From positions 401,321 to 465,320 of the forward strand of contig QCOV01000001.1 of NCBI GenBank assembly GCA_003212795.1: a DNA stretch of 64,000 bases, given 5' to 3'. This stretch comes from OCS116 cluster bacterium AG-435-F03 (GTDB taxonomy: Bacteria; Pseudomonadota; Alphaproteobacteria; MED-G09). The position numbers and the translations under genes were made by a program. The notes under the pieces were generated by a model that did not search any database, was not told the DNA's origin, and was given only the letters and a program-made list of their open reading frames with translations. The stretch's first letter is position 1; every line of letters begins with the position of its first letter. Of this stretch, positions 8,844 to 17,862 are shown piece by piece.

Positions 8844-10817
8844 ATGTTTAGAAAGATATTGATTGCTAATAGAGGTGAAATTGCATGTAGAGTAATAGAT
8901 ACATGCAATAAATTAGGTATAGATACTGTAGCTGTTTATAGTGAAGCTGATAGTAGAGCTTTGCATGTAATGAAAGCAAAAGAGTCTGTTAATATTGGCT
9001 TAGCTCCATCATCTGAGTCTTACCTAGTTATTGAAAAAATAATAAATGCCTGTAAAAACACTGGCGCAGATGCAGTTCATCCTGGATATGGATTTCTTTC
9101 GGAAAACGCTTCTTTCGTTAATCAACTTGAAAGGGAAGGAATTACGTTTATAGGGCCTCCGTCAGAACCAATAAGAGTAATGGGTGATAAAATTGAGTCA
9201 AAGATTTTTGCTGAAAAATCAAATGTAAATATAATTCCAGGTCATCAAGAAATTATTAAAGATTCTGAAGAAGCTCTTGAAATTTCAAAAAAAATTGGTT
9301 TCCCGGTTATGATAAAAGCTTCGGCAGGTGGAGGTGGAAAAGGTATGAGAATTGCTAGAGCTGAAGAAGATGTTGAGGATGCATTTAATTCATCGGTTAA
9401 TGAAGCAAAATCAAGTTTTGGTGATGATAGAATATTTATAGAAAAATTTATTGAAAAACCTAGGCATATAGAGATTCAAATATTAGCTGATAATCATGGA
9501 AATGTTATACATTTAGGTGAAAGAGAGTGTTCAATTCAAAGGAGAAATCAAAAAATTATAGAGGAGTCACCGAGTCCATTTGTCGATGAAAAGCTTAGAA
9601 ATGAGATGGGAGAACAAGCGAAGAGATTAGCGTCAACAATTAATTATGCAAGCGCTGGAACAGTAGAGTTTATAGTAGACCAAGATAAAAATTTTTACTT
9701 TTTAGAAATGAATACAAGGTTACAGGTTGAGCATCCAGTTACAGAATTGGTTACCGGAATTGATTTAGTAGAAGAAATGATAAAAATAGCTTCTGGAGAA
9801 GAATTAAAATTAAGACAAGATGATATTAAGTTTAATGGATGGGCAATAGAATCCAGAATTTACGCAGAAGATCCAGAAAGAAACTTTATGCCTTCAACAG
9901 GTAGGTTAAATTCATACATTACACCTATTAATATAGATAACATAAGAAACGATACTGGGGTTTATGAAGGAGGCGAAATATCAATCTATTATGATCCAAT
10001 GATTTCCAAGCTTTGCTCATATGGAAAAGATAGAAATGAGGCCCTTTTAAAGATGGAGATCGCATTAAATCATCATTATATTAATGGAATAAGAAATAAT
10101 ATAAATTTCTTAACAGCAATCATCAGGAATGAGAATTTTATTAGCGGTGATATCAACACTGGATTTATTGATGTTGAGTACCCTGAAGGTTATAGACCTT
10201 TTGTAAATGATGATAAATTTGCTCTATTATTTGCCATTGCCGGAACTTATTTATATACCATAGACGAATTCAGATTGAGAAATCAAAATAGAAATAACTC
10301 GTTTTTTGAAAAGTCTTTAGTTGCTGTTATTGAGGATTCTGTTTTTGAGTTTAAGACATATGATAGACAAGATAACCTTATAATAGAATATAATGATGAA
10401 GTAATTACAATTGATTCTTCTTATGAGCCAGGAAAACCTCTAGCATCCATTTCAATCAATGGCGAAGAATATCATTTTAAAATTGAAAAAATTATTAATG
10501 GTTACAATATCAGTAGTTACGGTTTTTCTTCAGATGTCAAAATTTTGTCTAAAAGAGCTTATGAGTTATCAAAACATATGATAGCAAAGGATGTTAGATC
10601 AAATGAAAAAATTATTAAATGTCCTATGCCGGGATTAGTAGTCTCAATTGATGTTAATGAAGGACAAGAAATAGATATTGGTGATAAACTTTGTACGATC
10701 GAAGCAATGAAAATGGAAAATGTGATTAGATCTGAAGTATCAGGCATTATTAAAAAAATTCATTGTAAAGGTGGTGATAGTTTAGCTTCTGATGAAATTA
10801 TTCTTGAATTTTCCTAA
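8844..10817 (+). CDS. pccA: Propionyl-CoA carboxylase alpha subunit (biotin carboxylase plus biotin carrier)
   Basis: A 657-residue subunit that carboxylates its own biotin with ATP and bicarbonate. The biotin-carboxylase part (about 1-445) carries the ATP-grasp loop KASAGGGGKGMR and the catalytic FLEMNTRLQVEHPVTE. A BT linker region of about 130 residues follows, then the biotinyl domain with EAMKMEN, where Lys623 is the biotin site. It works with the PccB hexamer upstream. Its 3' end runs 20 bases into the convergent lipB gene, leaving no space for a terminator. Biotin ligase is not in the window. Confidence 0.93.
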   Translation: MFRKILIANRGEIACRVIDTCNKLGIDTVAVYSEADSRALHVMKAKESVNIGLAPSSESYLVIEKIINACKNTGADAVHPGYGFLSENASFVNQLEREGITFIGPPSEPIRVMGDKIESKIFAEKSNVNIIPGHQEIIKDSEEALEISKKIGFPVMIKASAGGGGKGMRIARAEEDVEDAFNSSVNEAKSSFGDDRIFIEKFIEKPRHIEIQILADNHGNVIHLGERECSIQRRNQKIIEESPSPFVDEKLRNEMGEQAKRLASTINYASAGTVEFIVDQDKNFYFLEMNTRLQVEHPVTELVTGIDLVEEMIKIASGEELKLRQDDIKFNGWAIESRIYAEDPERNFMPSTGRLNSYITPINIDNIRNDTGVYEGGEISIYYDPMISKLCSYGKDRNEALLKMEIALNHHYINGIRNNINFLTAIIRNENFISGDINTGFIDVEYPEGYRPFVNDDKFALLFAIAGTYLYTIDEFRLRNQNRNNSFFEKSLVAVIEDSVFEFKTYDRQDNLIIEYNDEVITIDSSYEPGKPLASISINGEEYHFKIEKIINGYNISSYGFSSDVKILSKRAYELSKHMIAKDVRSNEKIIKCPMPGLVVSIDVNEGQEIDIGDKLCTIEAMKMENVIRSEVSGIIKKIHCKGGDSLASDEIILEFS

Positions 10818-11460
10818 GTTTTAATTTTGCTTTAAATAGTTTATTGAAATTTCTTATGAGAATGTCATCAAAATATTTTATTTCTTTTTTTAATCCCATT
10901 TCTTCAAGGCTTGTTACATCATTTGGGTTATTGCCACAGGGGTTTATTCCTTTGAAATTTTCTAAATTTGGATTCATATTTATACTAACACCATGAAATG
11001 TAATGCCTTTTCTTACTCTTAAACCAATAGATGATATTTTTTTCAAAGTATTCTTATCTTCCACCCAAATACCAACATGATCTTTATCATTTATCCCTTT
11101 TACGCCTATGTCCTGTAATGAAATAATTATCCATTCCTCAATTAAGGTGATAAATTTCCTTATATCATATCCTTTCTTCCTAAGGTTTAGCATTAAGTAA
11201 ATTATTTTTTGCCCAGGTCCATGATACGTATATTGTCCACCTCTGCTTGATTCATATACTTTGAATTTATTTTTTTCGATCAAGTCCTCAGGTTTTGCAC
11301 TAGTTCCAGCTGTATATATATTATCGTGCTCTAAAAACCATAAAAATTCTTTGCAATTATTTTTATAAATTTCTTCAACCTTTTTCTCCATAAATTTTAT
11401 AGAGTAAGGATAATCAATAACCCCTTCTTCTTGAAAATATTCAATTTCATTATCATTCAT
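10798..11460 (-). CDS. lipB: Octanoyl-[ACP]:protein N-octanoyltransferase LipB
   Basis: A 220-residue transferase that moves octanoate from acyl carrier protein to lipoyl domains of 2-oxoacid dehydrogenases and the glycine cleavage H protein, the first step of lipoate assembly. Signature blocks are RGGQYTYHGPGQ, KISSIGLRVRKGITFHG (catalytic Lys) and GINPCGN with the catalytic Cys175. Length is normal. Its tail overlaps pccA by 20 bases. It is divergent from the tRNA-Leu/mgtE unit. LipA is not in the window. Confidence 0.92.
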   Translation of the reverse strand: MNDNEIEYFQEEGVIDYPYSIKFMEKKVEEIYKNNCKEFLWFLEHDNIYTAGTSAKPEDLIEKNKFKVYESSRGGQYTYHGPGQKIIYLMLNLRKKGYDIRKFITLIEEWIIISLQDIGVKGINDKDHVGIWVEDKNTLKKISSIGLRVRKGITFHGVSINMNPNLENFKGINPCGNNPNDVTSLEEMGLKKEIKYFDDILIRNFNKLFKAKLKLRKIQE

Positions 11461-11534
11461 AACTTTATTAATTTATAAATTTGTTTATTAATTTACAAAT
11501 CATTATTAAGTATTGATATATTAATAAGTAATTT

Positions 11535-11621
11535 GCGGCCGTGGCGGAACTGGTAGACGCGCAGCGTTGAGGTCGCTGTGGGGTAAAACCCGTGGAAGTT
11601 CGAGTCTTCTCGGCCGCACCA
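11535..11621 (+). tRNA. tRNA-Leu (anticodon GAG)
   Basis: An 87-base class II tRNA folds cleanly. The acceptor GCGGCCG pairs with CGGCCGC, and the anticodon stem CAGCG/CGCTG encloses the loop TTGAGGT, giving anticodon GAG that reads CUU and CUC. A long variable arm (TGGGGTAAAACCCG) is typical of tRNA-Leu. The T arm contains TTCGAGT, and a CCA end is encoded. The mgtE start lies only 11 bases after the CCA, so the two are probably cotranscribed. Confidence 0.95.
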
Positions 11622-11632
11622 TAAGGAATTTA

Positions 11633-13012
11633 ATGATGAGCAATAAAACAGAAGATAGTATTGTATCTTTCAGAGAGCAATTTGACCCGACACTAGTTTC
11701 TGAAATCATAATATCAATTGATTCTGGTGACAAAAAATCTGTTTTACATATTATTAATAAATTACCATCATCTGATATTGCAGATATTATTAATTTACTT
11801 AAACCCTCAGAAAGAGAAGCATTTATAGATTTAATTAAAGATGAATTTAAACCTGAAATTCTCTCTGATCTTGAAGACTTAGTTAGAGAAGAAATAATTC
11901 ATTATTTAGGATATAACTATGTAGCAGACCTAATACCAAAGCTAGAAACCGATGATGCAGTTCATGTAATTGAAGACCTAGAAGATAACGAAAAGAACCT
12001 AATTCTTCAAAAAATTCCTTCAAGTGAAAGAGAGGAAATAAAAAACTCACTAAATTATCCCGATGACAGTGCAGGAAGATTGATGAGCCTAGATTTTGTG
12101 TCTATGCCACCTTTTTGGAATGTAGGGCAAGCTATTGATTTTCTTAGAGAAAATTATGAATTACCAAATGAATTCTATGAAATTTATCTTGTTGATCCCT
12201 CCTTTAAACCTATAGGAACACTGTCTTTATCAAATATAATAAGATCAAAACGTGAAAGTGATCTAAAGGATATTAAATCAAATCATTTTGTTACAATTAA
12301 TGCGGATTTAGATAAAGAAATAGTCGCTTTAGAATTTGAAAGATTTGATCTAGTTTCGGCCCCCGTAGTTGATGATAATGGAAGGTTAATTGGAGTAATT
12401 ACAGCTGATGATATTGTAGATGTTATACAAGATGAAGCTGGAGAAGATATAAAATTACTTGGTGGTGTAGGTGACGAAAATATAACTGATAGCGCTATTA
12501 GAGTTTCAAGGGGACGTTTTTCTTGGTTATTTATTAATCTATTAACCGCTGTTCTAGCATCTGTAGTTATAGGATTTTTTGATGCGACGATTGAGGAAAT
12601 GGTGGCCCTAGCAATCTTAATGCCTATAGTTGCTTCAATGGGAGGTAACGCTGGCACACAAACATTAACCATCGCGGTTCGTTCATTATCAACAAGAGAT
12701 TTAGTTCCATTAAATTATAAAAGAATTATTAATAAAGAAATACTTGTAAGCTTTTACAATGGAGCGCTTTTTGCCATAATTACAGGCTTTTTTGGCTGGT
12801 TATGGTTTGATAATTATTCTTTAGGTATTGTTCTAGCTACTGCAATGATTTTAAATATGGTTATTGCTGGATTAGCAGGAATTCTAATTCCTTTAGGTTT
12901 AAATAGAGTGGGGATTGATCCAGCAGTGGCATCTTCTGTTTTTTTAACTACAATTACAGATGTTGTAGGGTTTTTTAGTTTTCTTGGTCTTGCTGCTTTG
13001 TTTCTTGTTTAG
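11633..13012 (+). CDS. mgtE: Magnesium transporter MgtE
   Basis: A Mg2+-gated Mg2+ channel of about 459 residues. A helical MgtE N domain (about 30-130) is followed by paired CBS domains (about 135-260, ending VITADDIVDVIQDEAGED), a connecting helix and five membrane helices containing PIVASMGGNAGTQTLTIAVRS, the pore-lining family signature. The frame is open upstream through the tRNA-Leu, but that is not coding. AAGGA at 11623-11627 fits the ATG at 11633 (or the adjacent ATG at 11636). A Kelch gene follows after 8 bases. Confidence 0.92.
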   Translation: MMSNKTEDSIVSFREQFDPTLVSEIIISIDSGDKKSVLHIINKLPSSDIADIINLLKPSEREAFIDLIKDEFKPEILSDLEDLVREEIIHYLGYNYVADLIPKLETDDAVHVIEDLEDNEKNLILQKIPSSEREEIKNSLNYPDDSAGRLMSLDFVSMPPFWNVGQAIDFLRENYELPNEFYEIYLVDPSFKPIGTLSLSNIIRSKRESDLKDIKSNHFVTINADLDKEIVALEFERFDLVSAPVVDDNGRLIGVITADDIVDVIQDEAGEDIKLLGGVGDENITDSAIRVSRGRFSWLFINLLTAVLASVVIGFFDATIEEMVALAILMPIVASMGGNAGTQTLTIAVRSLSTRDLVPLNYKRIINKEILVSFYNGALFAIITGFFGWLWFDNYSLGIVLATAMILNMVIAGLAGILIPLGLNRVGIDPAVASSVFLTTITDVVGFFSFLGLAALFLV

Positions 13013-13020
13013 GTATAAAA

Positions 13021-13962
13021 TTGAATATTAACATTAAAATTTATTTACTCTTATTGATTTGTTGCAATATAATTTTTTTGCCGTCTAAAGCTTTCTCAAT
13101 ATGGGTTGAATCTACACCTCTTCCAGTAGCAAAGAGTGGTACTTCTGCAGCAATACTTAATAATGAAATTGTAGTTGTTGGAGGAAAGGGAATTATTGGA
13201 AATAATCCTTTATCAGAAATTTTTGATATTGATGGAAAAATATGGAGACCTATTAGTTTATTTCCAAAAGATTTTCATGGATTTAGAATTATTAGTTTTC
13301 AAAATAAAATATTACTATGTGGAGGGTATAATAAAGATAAACCAACAAGAAATTGTTGGATTTATGACCATAGTTTATCTAACTGGGCTCAAATAAGCGA
13401 TATGCCTTACGCAAGAGCTGATCATGCCATGGTAAAAATAAATAACAAAGTATTTTTTATTGGTGGGGTTGGAGAAAGTCCTGAGAAAGTTATGTCTTAC
13501 AATTTAAATTATGGTAAGTGGAGCACTAACTATGCCATTTTCGATGATCCTTTATATGCATCAGGATTTGGAGTTTATAATGAAAATATAGCCATAATTG
13601 GAGGAATAGAGGTTTCAAATTCTGAAATATCAAATAGGTTTGAAATTTTTGATCCTAAATTAAATAAATGGAAAAAAAATATTAATTATCCTCTAAGTAT
13701 TGCCTCTTCGTCAGTTCAGCAAATTAAAAATAATTTGCATGTTTCAGGAGGTAAAACACTTAATCCTAATAGAACTTACAAAGAACATTATTCTTTCGAA
13801 AAAGATAATTGGGTTAAAAAGGAAGCAATGCCAACTCCTAGACATAGTATGTCTTCAGTTTTTATTGATGAAAATTGGTACTTAATTGGTGGGTCAATAA
13901 GTCCAGGTTTTTTCTCTCTTTTTTCTCCTACTGATGTTGTAGAGATATACATAGATAAATGA
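13021..13962 (+). CDS. Exported Kelch-repeat beta-propeller protein
   Basis: A 313-residue protein with a hydrophobic N-terminal signal (YLLLLICCNIIFLPSKAFS) and about six Kelch blades. The blades recur as V..GG(K/V/I) turns followed some 15-25 residues later by W (VVVGGKG..W, LLCGGYN..W, FFIGGVG..W, AIIGGIE..W, HVSGGKT..W, YLIGGSI). It should sit in the periplasm or be secreted. Bacterial members of this fold include sialic acid mutarotases and galactose-oxidase-like proteins, but no catalytic set is recognisable. Translation starts at TTG, and the end overlaps the DUF1489 gene by 4 bases. Function unknown. Confidence 0.8.
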   Translation: MNINIKIYLLLLICCNIIFLPSKAFSIWVESTPLPVAKSGTSAAILNNEIVVVGGKGIIGNNPLSEIFDIDGKIWRPISLFPKDFHGFRIISFQNKILLCGGYNKDKPTRNCWIYDHSLSNWAQISDMPYARADHAMVKINNKVFFIGGVGESPEKVMSYNLNYGKWSTNYAIFDDPLYASGFGVYNENIAIIGGIEVSNSEISNRFEIFDPKLNKWKKNINYPLSIASSSVQQIKNNLHVSGGKTLNPNRTYKEHYSFEKDNWVKKEAMPTPRHSMSSVFIDENWYLIGGSISPGFFSLFSPTDVVEIYIDK

Positions 13963-14381
13963 CTGTACATTTAAAAAAATTATGTGTTGGAGCACAGGAT
14001 GTTGATGATTTATTTAGAAGGCAAACTTTCATAAGAGAAAAATATAATGAAACAATTCATATCACCAGAATGTATCCCAAGAGATATGAGGAATTAATTA
14101 ATGGTGGATCAATTTATTGGATTTTCAAAGGCTACATAAGAGCTCGTCAAAATATCTTGGATATGAACAGATATATTGGAGAAGATAAAATTAATAGATG
14201 TAAGATTTTTTTGTCAGAAGATATTGTTTTAACCGTCCCAAAAAAATCGAGACCTTTCCAAGGCTGGAGATATTTAAAAAATAATGATATTCCTAAAGAT
14301 GATGTTCTATATGATCCATTAAGTTATGATAAATCCAACGAAGAATTAATATCTGAATTAAGTAAGTTAGGTTTAGTTTAA
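13959..14381 (+). CDS. DUF1489 family protein
   Basis: A 140-residue cytoplasmic protein matching the alphaproteobacterial DUF1489 family by its pattern HLKKLCVGAQ at the N-terminus, ITRMYPKR.EEL..GGS.YWI.KG.I.ARQ.I in the middle, and PFQGWRYL near the end. No signal or membrane segment is seen. The function is not established. It sits between the Kelch protein and a membrane J-protein with 4-base and 1-base overlaps, so it is part of a coupled operon. Confidence 0.85.
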   Translation: MTVHLKKLCVGAQDVDDLFRRQTFIREKYNETIHITRMYPKRYEELINGGSIYWIFKGYIRARQNILDMNRYIGEDKINRCKIFLSEDIVLTVPKKSRPFQGWRYLKNNDIPKDDVLYDPLSYDKSNEELISELSKLGLV

Positions 14382-14821
14382 TGATTTTTTTATTTTATGG
14401 AATTATAAGTCTTATAATAATTTTTTTAATCGTAAAATATTTAGCAAATATTAATTCTACTAAATTACAAAGTCTAATAAAGATAATTCTTGGAGGAATT
14501 TTGCTCATTGTGTCTTTGGTTCTTCTCTTCAGAGGTTTGTATTATTTTTCTGGACCTCTTTTGGTGCTTTCTTTGTGGTTAACAAGATTGAAAACATTTT
14601 ATGATTTTTATAATTCTTTTTTTAAGAAAAATAATTATAAGATTTTAATGGATAAAAATGAAGCATTTGAGATTTTAGGTCTTGATTTCAACGCTTCAAG
14701 AGATGATATTATAACTGCGCATAAAAAATTAATTGAAAAAAACCATCCAGATAAAGGTGGTTCTGATTATTTAAGCGCAAAAATAAACAAAGCTAGGGAT
14801 GTTTTGTTGAAGAATAAATAG
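14381..14821 (+). CDS. Membrane-anchored J-domain protein (Pam18/DjlA-like)
   Basis: A 146-residue protein with one hydrophobic helix at residues 1-20 and two more closely spaced between about 30 and 68. A cytoplasmic J domain (about 88-146) follows, containing the invariant HPD of NHPDKGG. J domains stimulate DnaK ATPase, so this is a predicted membrane-tethered DnaK partner. It resembles the alphaproteobacterial relatives of mitochondrial Tim14/Pam18, an inference from architecture. It overlaps the DUF1489 stop by one base and is followed by clpS, hinting at a protein quality-control operon. Confidence 0.82.
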   Translation: MIFLFYGIISLIIIFLIVKYLANINSTKLQSLIKIILGGILLIVSLVLLFRGLYYFSGPLLVLSLWLTRLKTFYDFYNSFFKKNNYKILMDKNEAFEILGLDFNASRDDIITAHKKLIEKNHPDKGGSDYLSAKINKARDVLLKNK

Positions 14822-14836
14822 GAGTTAGATTATTAT

Positions 14837-15157
14837 ATGGCCGAAGACGATAAATATATAGATTTTGATGAGGCTACTAAGGTTGAAACTAAGAAAAAAC
14901 TTCAGAAACCTTCCTTGTACAAGGTTTTACTTTTAAATGATGATTATACTCCAATGGAATTCGTTGTATTTCTTCTTAAAAAGTTTTTTCACAAGAATAA
15001 CGATGAGGCTACTAAGATTATGCTTCATGTTCATCAAAATGGAGTAGGTGTTTGTGGGGTTTTTCCATATGAAATCGCTGAAACAAAAGTAATTCAAGTT
15101 CTTGAAACCGCAAAAAAGAATGATCATCCTCTACAATGCACAATGGAAAAGGATTAA
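14837..15157 (+). CDS. clpS: ATP-dependent Clp protease adaptor ClpS
   Basis: A 106-residue adaptor that binds N-terminal Phe, Leu, Trp or Tyr and hands substrates to ClpAP. The core has [20 protein letters not shown] (the NDD..PM pocket residues) and [24 protein letters not shown], which make up the N-degron pocket and the ClpA-binding face. The N-terminal 25 residues are acidic and flexible. clpA starts 4 bases after the stop. Together with bpt at 58976-59716 it implies an active leucine/N-degron pathway. Confidence 0.94.
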   Translation: MAEDDKYIDFDEATKVETKKKLQKPSLYKVLLLNDDYTPMEFVVFLLKKFFHKNNDEATKIMLHVHQNGVGVCGVFPYEIAETKVIQVLETAKKNDHPLQCTMEKD

Positions 15158-15161
15158 AGGT

Positions 15162-17447
15162 ATGGCAGGTTTTGCTCAAAGTTTAGAAGAGTCTTTGCAG
15201 AGATCAATAGATTATGCTGCTAAAAAAAATCATGAACATGTTACTGTTGAGCACCTTCTTTTAGCTTTAATTGAAGATACTGATGCTGCGAATCTTCTTA
15301 AGGCTTGCAATATTAATTTATCACTCCTAAAAAGTGATTTAGTTAAATTTATAGATGAACAAAAATATCTTGTTTTATCCAATAACGAACAATTACCAGA
15401 ACCAACTGCAGGATATAGAACTGTAATTACAAGAGCAGCTATTCATGTGCAGCAATCTGGAAAAAGTGAAGTCAATGGTGCAAATGTAATTGTGGCTATT
15501 TTTTCCCAACAAGAGAGTTACTCAGTATATCTTTTAGAAAAACAAGAGATGACAAGATACGATGCTGTTCAATTTATTTCCCATGGCATAAGAAAAGATG
15601 ATGATTATACAACAATGAGTGTTTCAGAAGAAGTTAACGATGAGCAAGAAGATTTACAGTCAAACAAAAAAAGTGCTCTTGAGGCATTTTGTGAAAACTT
15701 AAATGAAAAAGCTAAAAAGAATATGATTGATCCTCTGATTGGTAGAGATGAAGAAGTATTAAGACTTATTCAGATATTGTGTAGAAGAAGAAAAAATAAT
15801 CCATTATTAGTTGGCGACCCTGGAGTTGGAAAAACAGCAATAGTTGAGGGTTTAGCCTACAGAATAGTTTTTGAGGAAGTGCCATCAGTTATAAAGTCAT
15901 CTCAAATTTATTCTCTAGATATGGGTGCATTACTTGCTGGTACTAGATACAGAGGAGATTTTGAAGAAAGAATTAAGGCTGTTCTTAAAGAGATTGAAAA
16001 AATCGACAACTCTATTTTATTTATTGATGAGATTCATACTGTTATAGGGGCTGGAGCCACATCAGGCGGTGCAATGGATGCGTCAAATCTATTAAAACCA
16101 TATTTACAAAATGAAAGAATGAGATGTGTTGGATCAACAACATATAAAGAATTTAGGCAATTTTTTGATAAGGATAGAGCTCTTTCAAGAAGATTTCAAA
16201 AAATTGATGTTGATGAACCAAATAATGAAGACACTATTAAGATTCTAAAAGGCCTTAAATCACGTTTTGAAGATTTCCATGGCCTTAAATATTCCGATGA
16301 AGCAATAGACTGTGCTGTTGAGTTATCTTCAAGATATATGAGTGATAAGAAATTACCTGATAAAGCTATAGATGTAATTGATGAAACTGGTGCAGCGATG
16401 AAATTAAAAGTGTCTAAAAAGAAAATCATTGGTGAAAAAGAGATCGAAGAAACAATAGCAGTAATGGCTAAAATTCCTTCACGAAATATCACTCGTGATG
16501 ATACGAAAAAGTTAAAAGATCTAGATAAATCTCTTAAAAGAATGGTTTTTGGTCAAGATAAAGCTATAGAAGAAATAGCAACATCTATTAGGCTTTCTAG
16601 AGCTGGTCTTCGAGACAATCAAAAGCCTATCGGCTCATATTTATTTACTGGCCCGACTGGAGTTGGCAAAACCGAACTTGCAAGACAGTTGTCATCCATT
16701 CTTGGAGTAGAATTATTAAGATTTGATATGACTGAATTTATGGAAAGACATACTGTTTCAAGATTAATAGGTGCGCCACCAGGGTATGTTGGATTCGATC
16801 AGGGGGGTTTACTGACTGATGGTGTCGATAAAAATCCTTATTCTGTAGTTTTATTAGATGAAATAGAAAAAGCTCATCCAGATATTTTTAATATTCTTCT
16901 TCAAATTATGGACTATGGGACATTAACTGATCAAAATGGCAGAAAAGTAGATTTTAGAAATACTATCATAATACTTACTACAAATGCAGGTGCTTCTGAT
17001 TTAGCTAAACCTGCACTAGGCTTTAATAGAGACAAAAGAGAAGGCGACGATGTTGAAGCAATAGATAAATTATTTAACCCTGAATTTAGAAATAGGTTAG
17101 ATTCAATTATTTCATTCAATTCTCTTCCTGATAAAGTAATAGCAAGAGTAGTAGAAAAATTTATACTGGAATTGGAAACTCAACTAGATAATAAAAATGT
17201 ATTTATTCAGATTTCTGAAAAAGCTGCCATGTGGATTGGAAAAGAGGGTTACGATGAAAATATGGGAGCTAGGCCTCTCAGTAGGTTAATTCAAGAAAAA
17301 ATTAAAAAACCTATTGCAGAACAAATACTCTATGGAAAATTATCAAAAGGTGGAAATATTAAAGTAGATCTTAAAGAGGACGAATTAACTTTTGAATATC
17401 TTCCATTAAAAAAATCACCTAAAAAAAACAAACAAAAGGTTAAATAG
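15162..17447 (+). CDS. clpA: ATP-dependent Clp protease ATPase subunit ClpA
   Basis: A 761-residue AAA+ unfoldase that feeds substrates into ClpP. The N domain (about 1-145) binds ClpS. D1 carries GDPGVGKTA and ILFIDEIHT, and D2 carries GPTGVGKTE and VVLLDEIEKAHPD. LGF, in the position of the IGL/IGF loop, docks on ClpP. The start is the ATG of MAGFAQSLEES, with AAAAGGA at 15147-15153; the frame is open further upstream inside clpS, but that is not used. The 3' end overlaps the convergent HIT gene by 8 bases. ClpP is outside the window. Confidence 0.95.
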   Translation: MAGFAQSLEESLQRSIDYAAKKNHEHVTVEHLLLALIEDTDAANLLKACNINLSLLKSDLVKFIDEQKYLVLSNNEQLPEPTAGYRTVITRAAIHVQQSGKSEVNGANVIVAIFSQQESYSVYLLEKQEMTRYDAVQFISHGIRKDDDYTTMSVSEEVNDEQEDLQSNKKSALEAFCENLNEKAKKNMIDPLIGRDEEVLRLIQILCRRRKNNPLLVGDPGVGKTAIVEGLAYRIVFEEVPSVIKSSQIYSLDMGALLAGTRYRGDFEERIKAVLKEIEKIDNSILFIDEIHTVIGAGATSGGAMDASNLLKPYLQNERMRCVGSTTYKEFRQFFDKDRALSRRFQKIDVDEPNNEDTIKILKGLKSRFEDFHGLKYSDEAIDCAVELSSRYMSDKKLPDKAIDVIDETGAAMKLKVSKKKIIGEKEIEETIAVMAKIPSRNITRDDTKKLKDLDKSLKRMVFGQDKAIEEIATSIRLSRAGLRDNQKPIGSYLFTGPTGVGKTELARQLSSILGVELLRFDMTEFMERHTVSRLIGAPPGYVGFDQGGLLTDGVDKNPYSVVLLDEIEKAHPDIFNILLQIMDYGTLTDQNGRKVDFRNTIIILTTNAGASDLAKPALGFNRDKREGDDVEAIDKLFNPEFRNRLDSIISFNSLPDKVIARVVEKFILELETQLDNKNVFIQISEKAAMWIGKEGYDENMGARPLSRLIQEKIKKPIAEQILYGKLSKGGNIKVDLKEDELTFEYLPLKKSPKKNKQKVK

Positions 17448-17862
17448 CAATAGCTTTACGTATTTTTCTAGCTTCGTTTTCAAGTTTATCAAAATCTTCT
17501 ACATCTCTAGAATGGAATTTATATTCTAATCCACTGCTTCTTTGGATTATATGGAAATGAAGATGAAAAACCGTTTGGCCAGCTTCTTTTCCATTAAGCT
17601 GCATTATCATTACACCTGTTGGCGAGTAAACTTTTTTGATTGCATTCGCAATATTTTTAGTGGTTTTTAAAATCGGTTCCAAAAATTCATCTGGGAGATT
17701 AAGTAAATTTGTTGTCTCAAATTTTGGTATTACTAATGTATGTCCGGGTGCTTGAGGCATAACATCCATAAAAGCTAATACTTTTGAGTCTTCATACACT
17801 TTAACGCAGTCTGCTTCATTTCTTAGTATTTTTGCAAAAATATTGTTTTTATCATAATTCAT
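17440..17862 (-). CDS. HIT family (Hint-like) nucleotide-binding protein
   Basis: A 140-residue histidine-triad protein with the motif HLHFHI (His-x-His-x-His) near residue 100, preceded by MDVMPQAPGHTLVIPK, as in HinT/PKCI proteins. These hydrolyse AMP-lysine or other adenosine phosphoramidates and aminoacyl-adenylates. A GGAGAACC ribosome site precedes the ATG inside the end of the upstream gene (4-base overlap). It is the last gene of a minus-strand operon reaching back to plsY. The physiological substrate is unknown. Confidence 0.9.
   Translation of the reverse strand: MNYDKNNIFAKILRNEADCVKVYEDSKVLAFMDVMPQAPGHTLVIPKFETTNLLNLPDEFLEPILKTTKNIANAIKKVYSPTGVMIMQLNGKEAGQTVFHLHFHIIQRSSGLEYKFHSRDVEDFDKLENEARKIRKAIAI

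Noticed and set aside
11567-11632. Open frame extending mgtE upstream from 11567
   Set aside because: It reads through the tRNA-Leu gene. The ribosome site AAGGA and family alignment place the start at 11633 or 11636.
12283-12672. 129-codon minus-strand frame inside mgtE
   Set aside because: It is a shadow of the conserved CBS and membrane region of MgtE, with no ribosome site or family pattern.
15102-15161. N-terminal extension of ClpA inside clpS
   Set aside because: The residues are not ClpA-like, while MAGFAQSLEES at 15162 matches the family and has a ribosome site.
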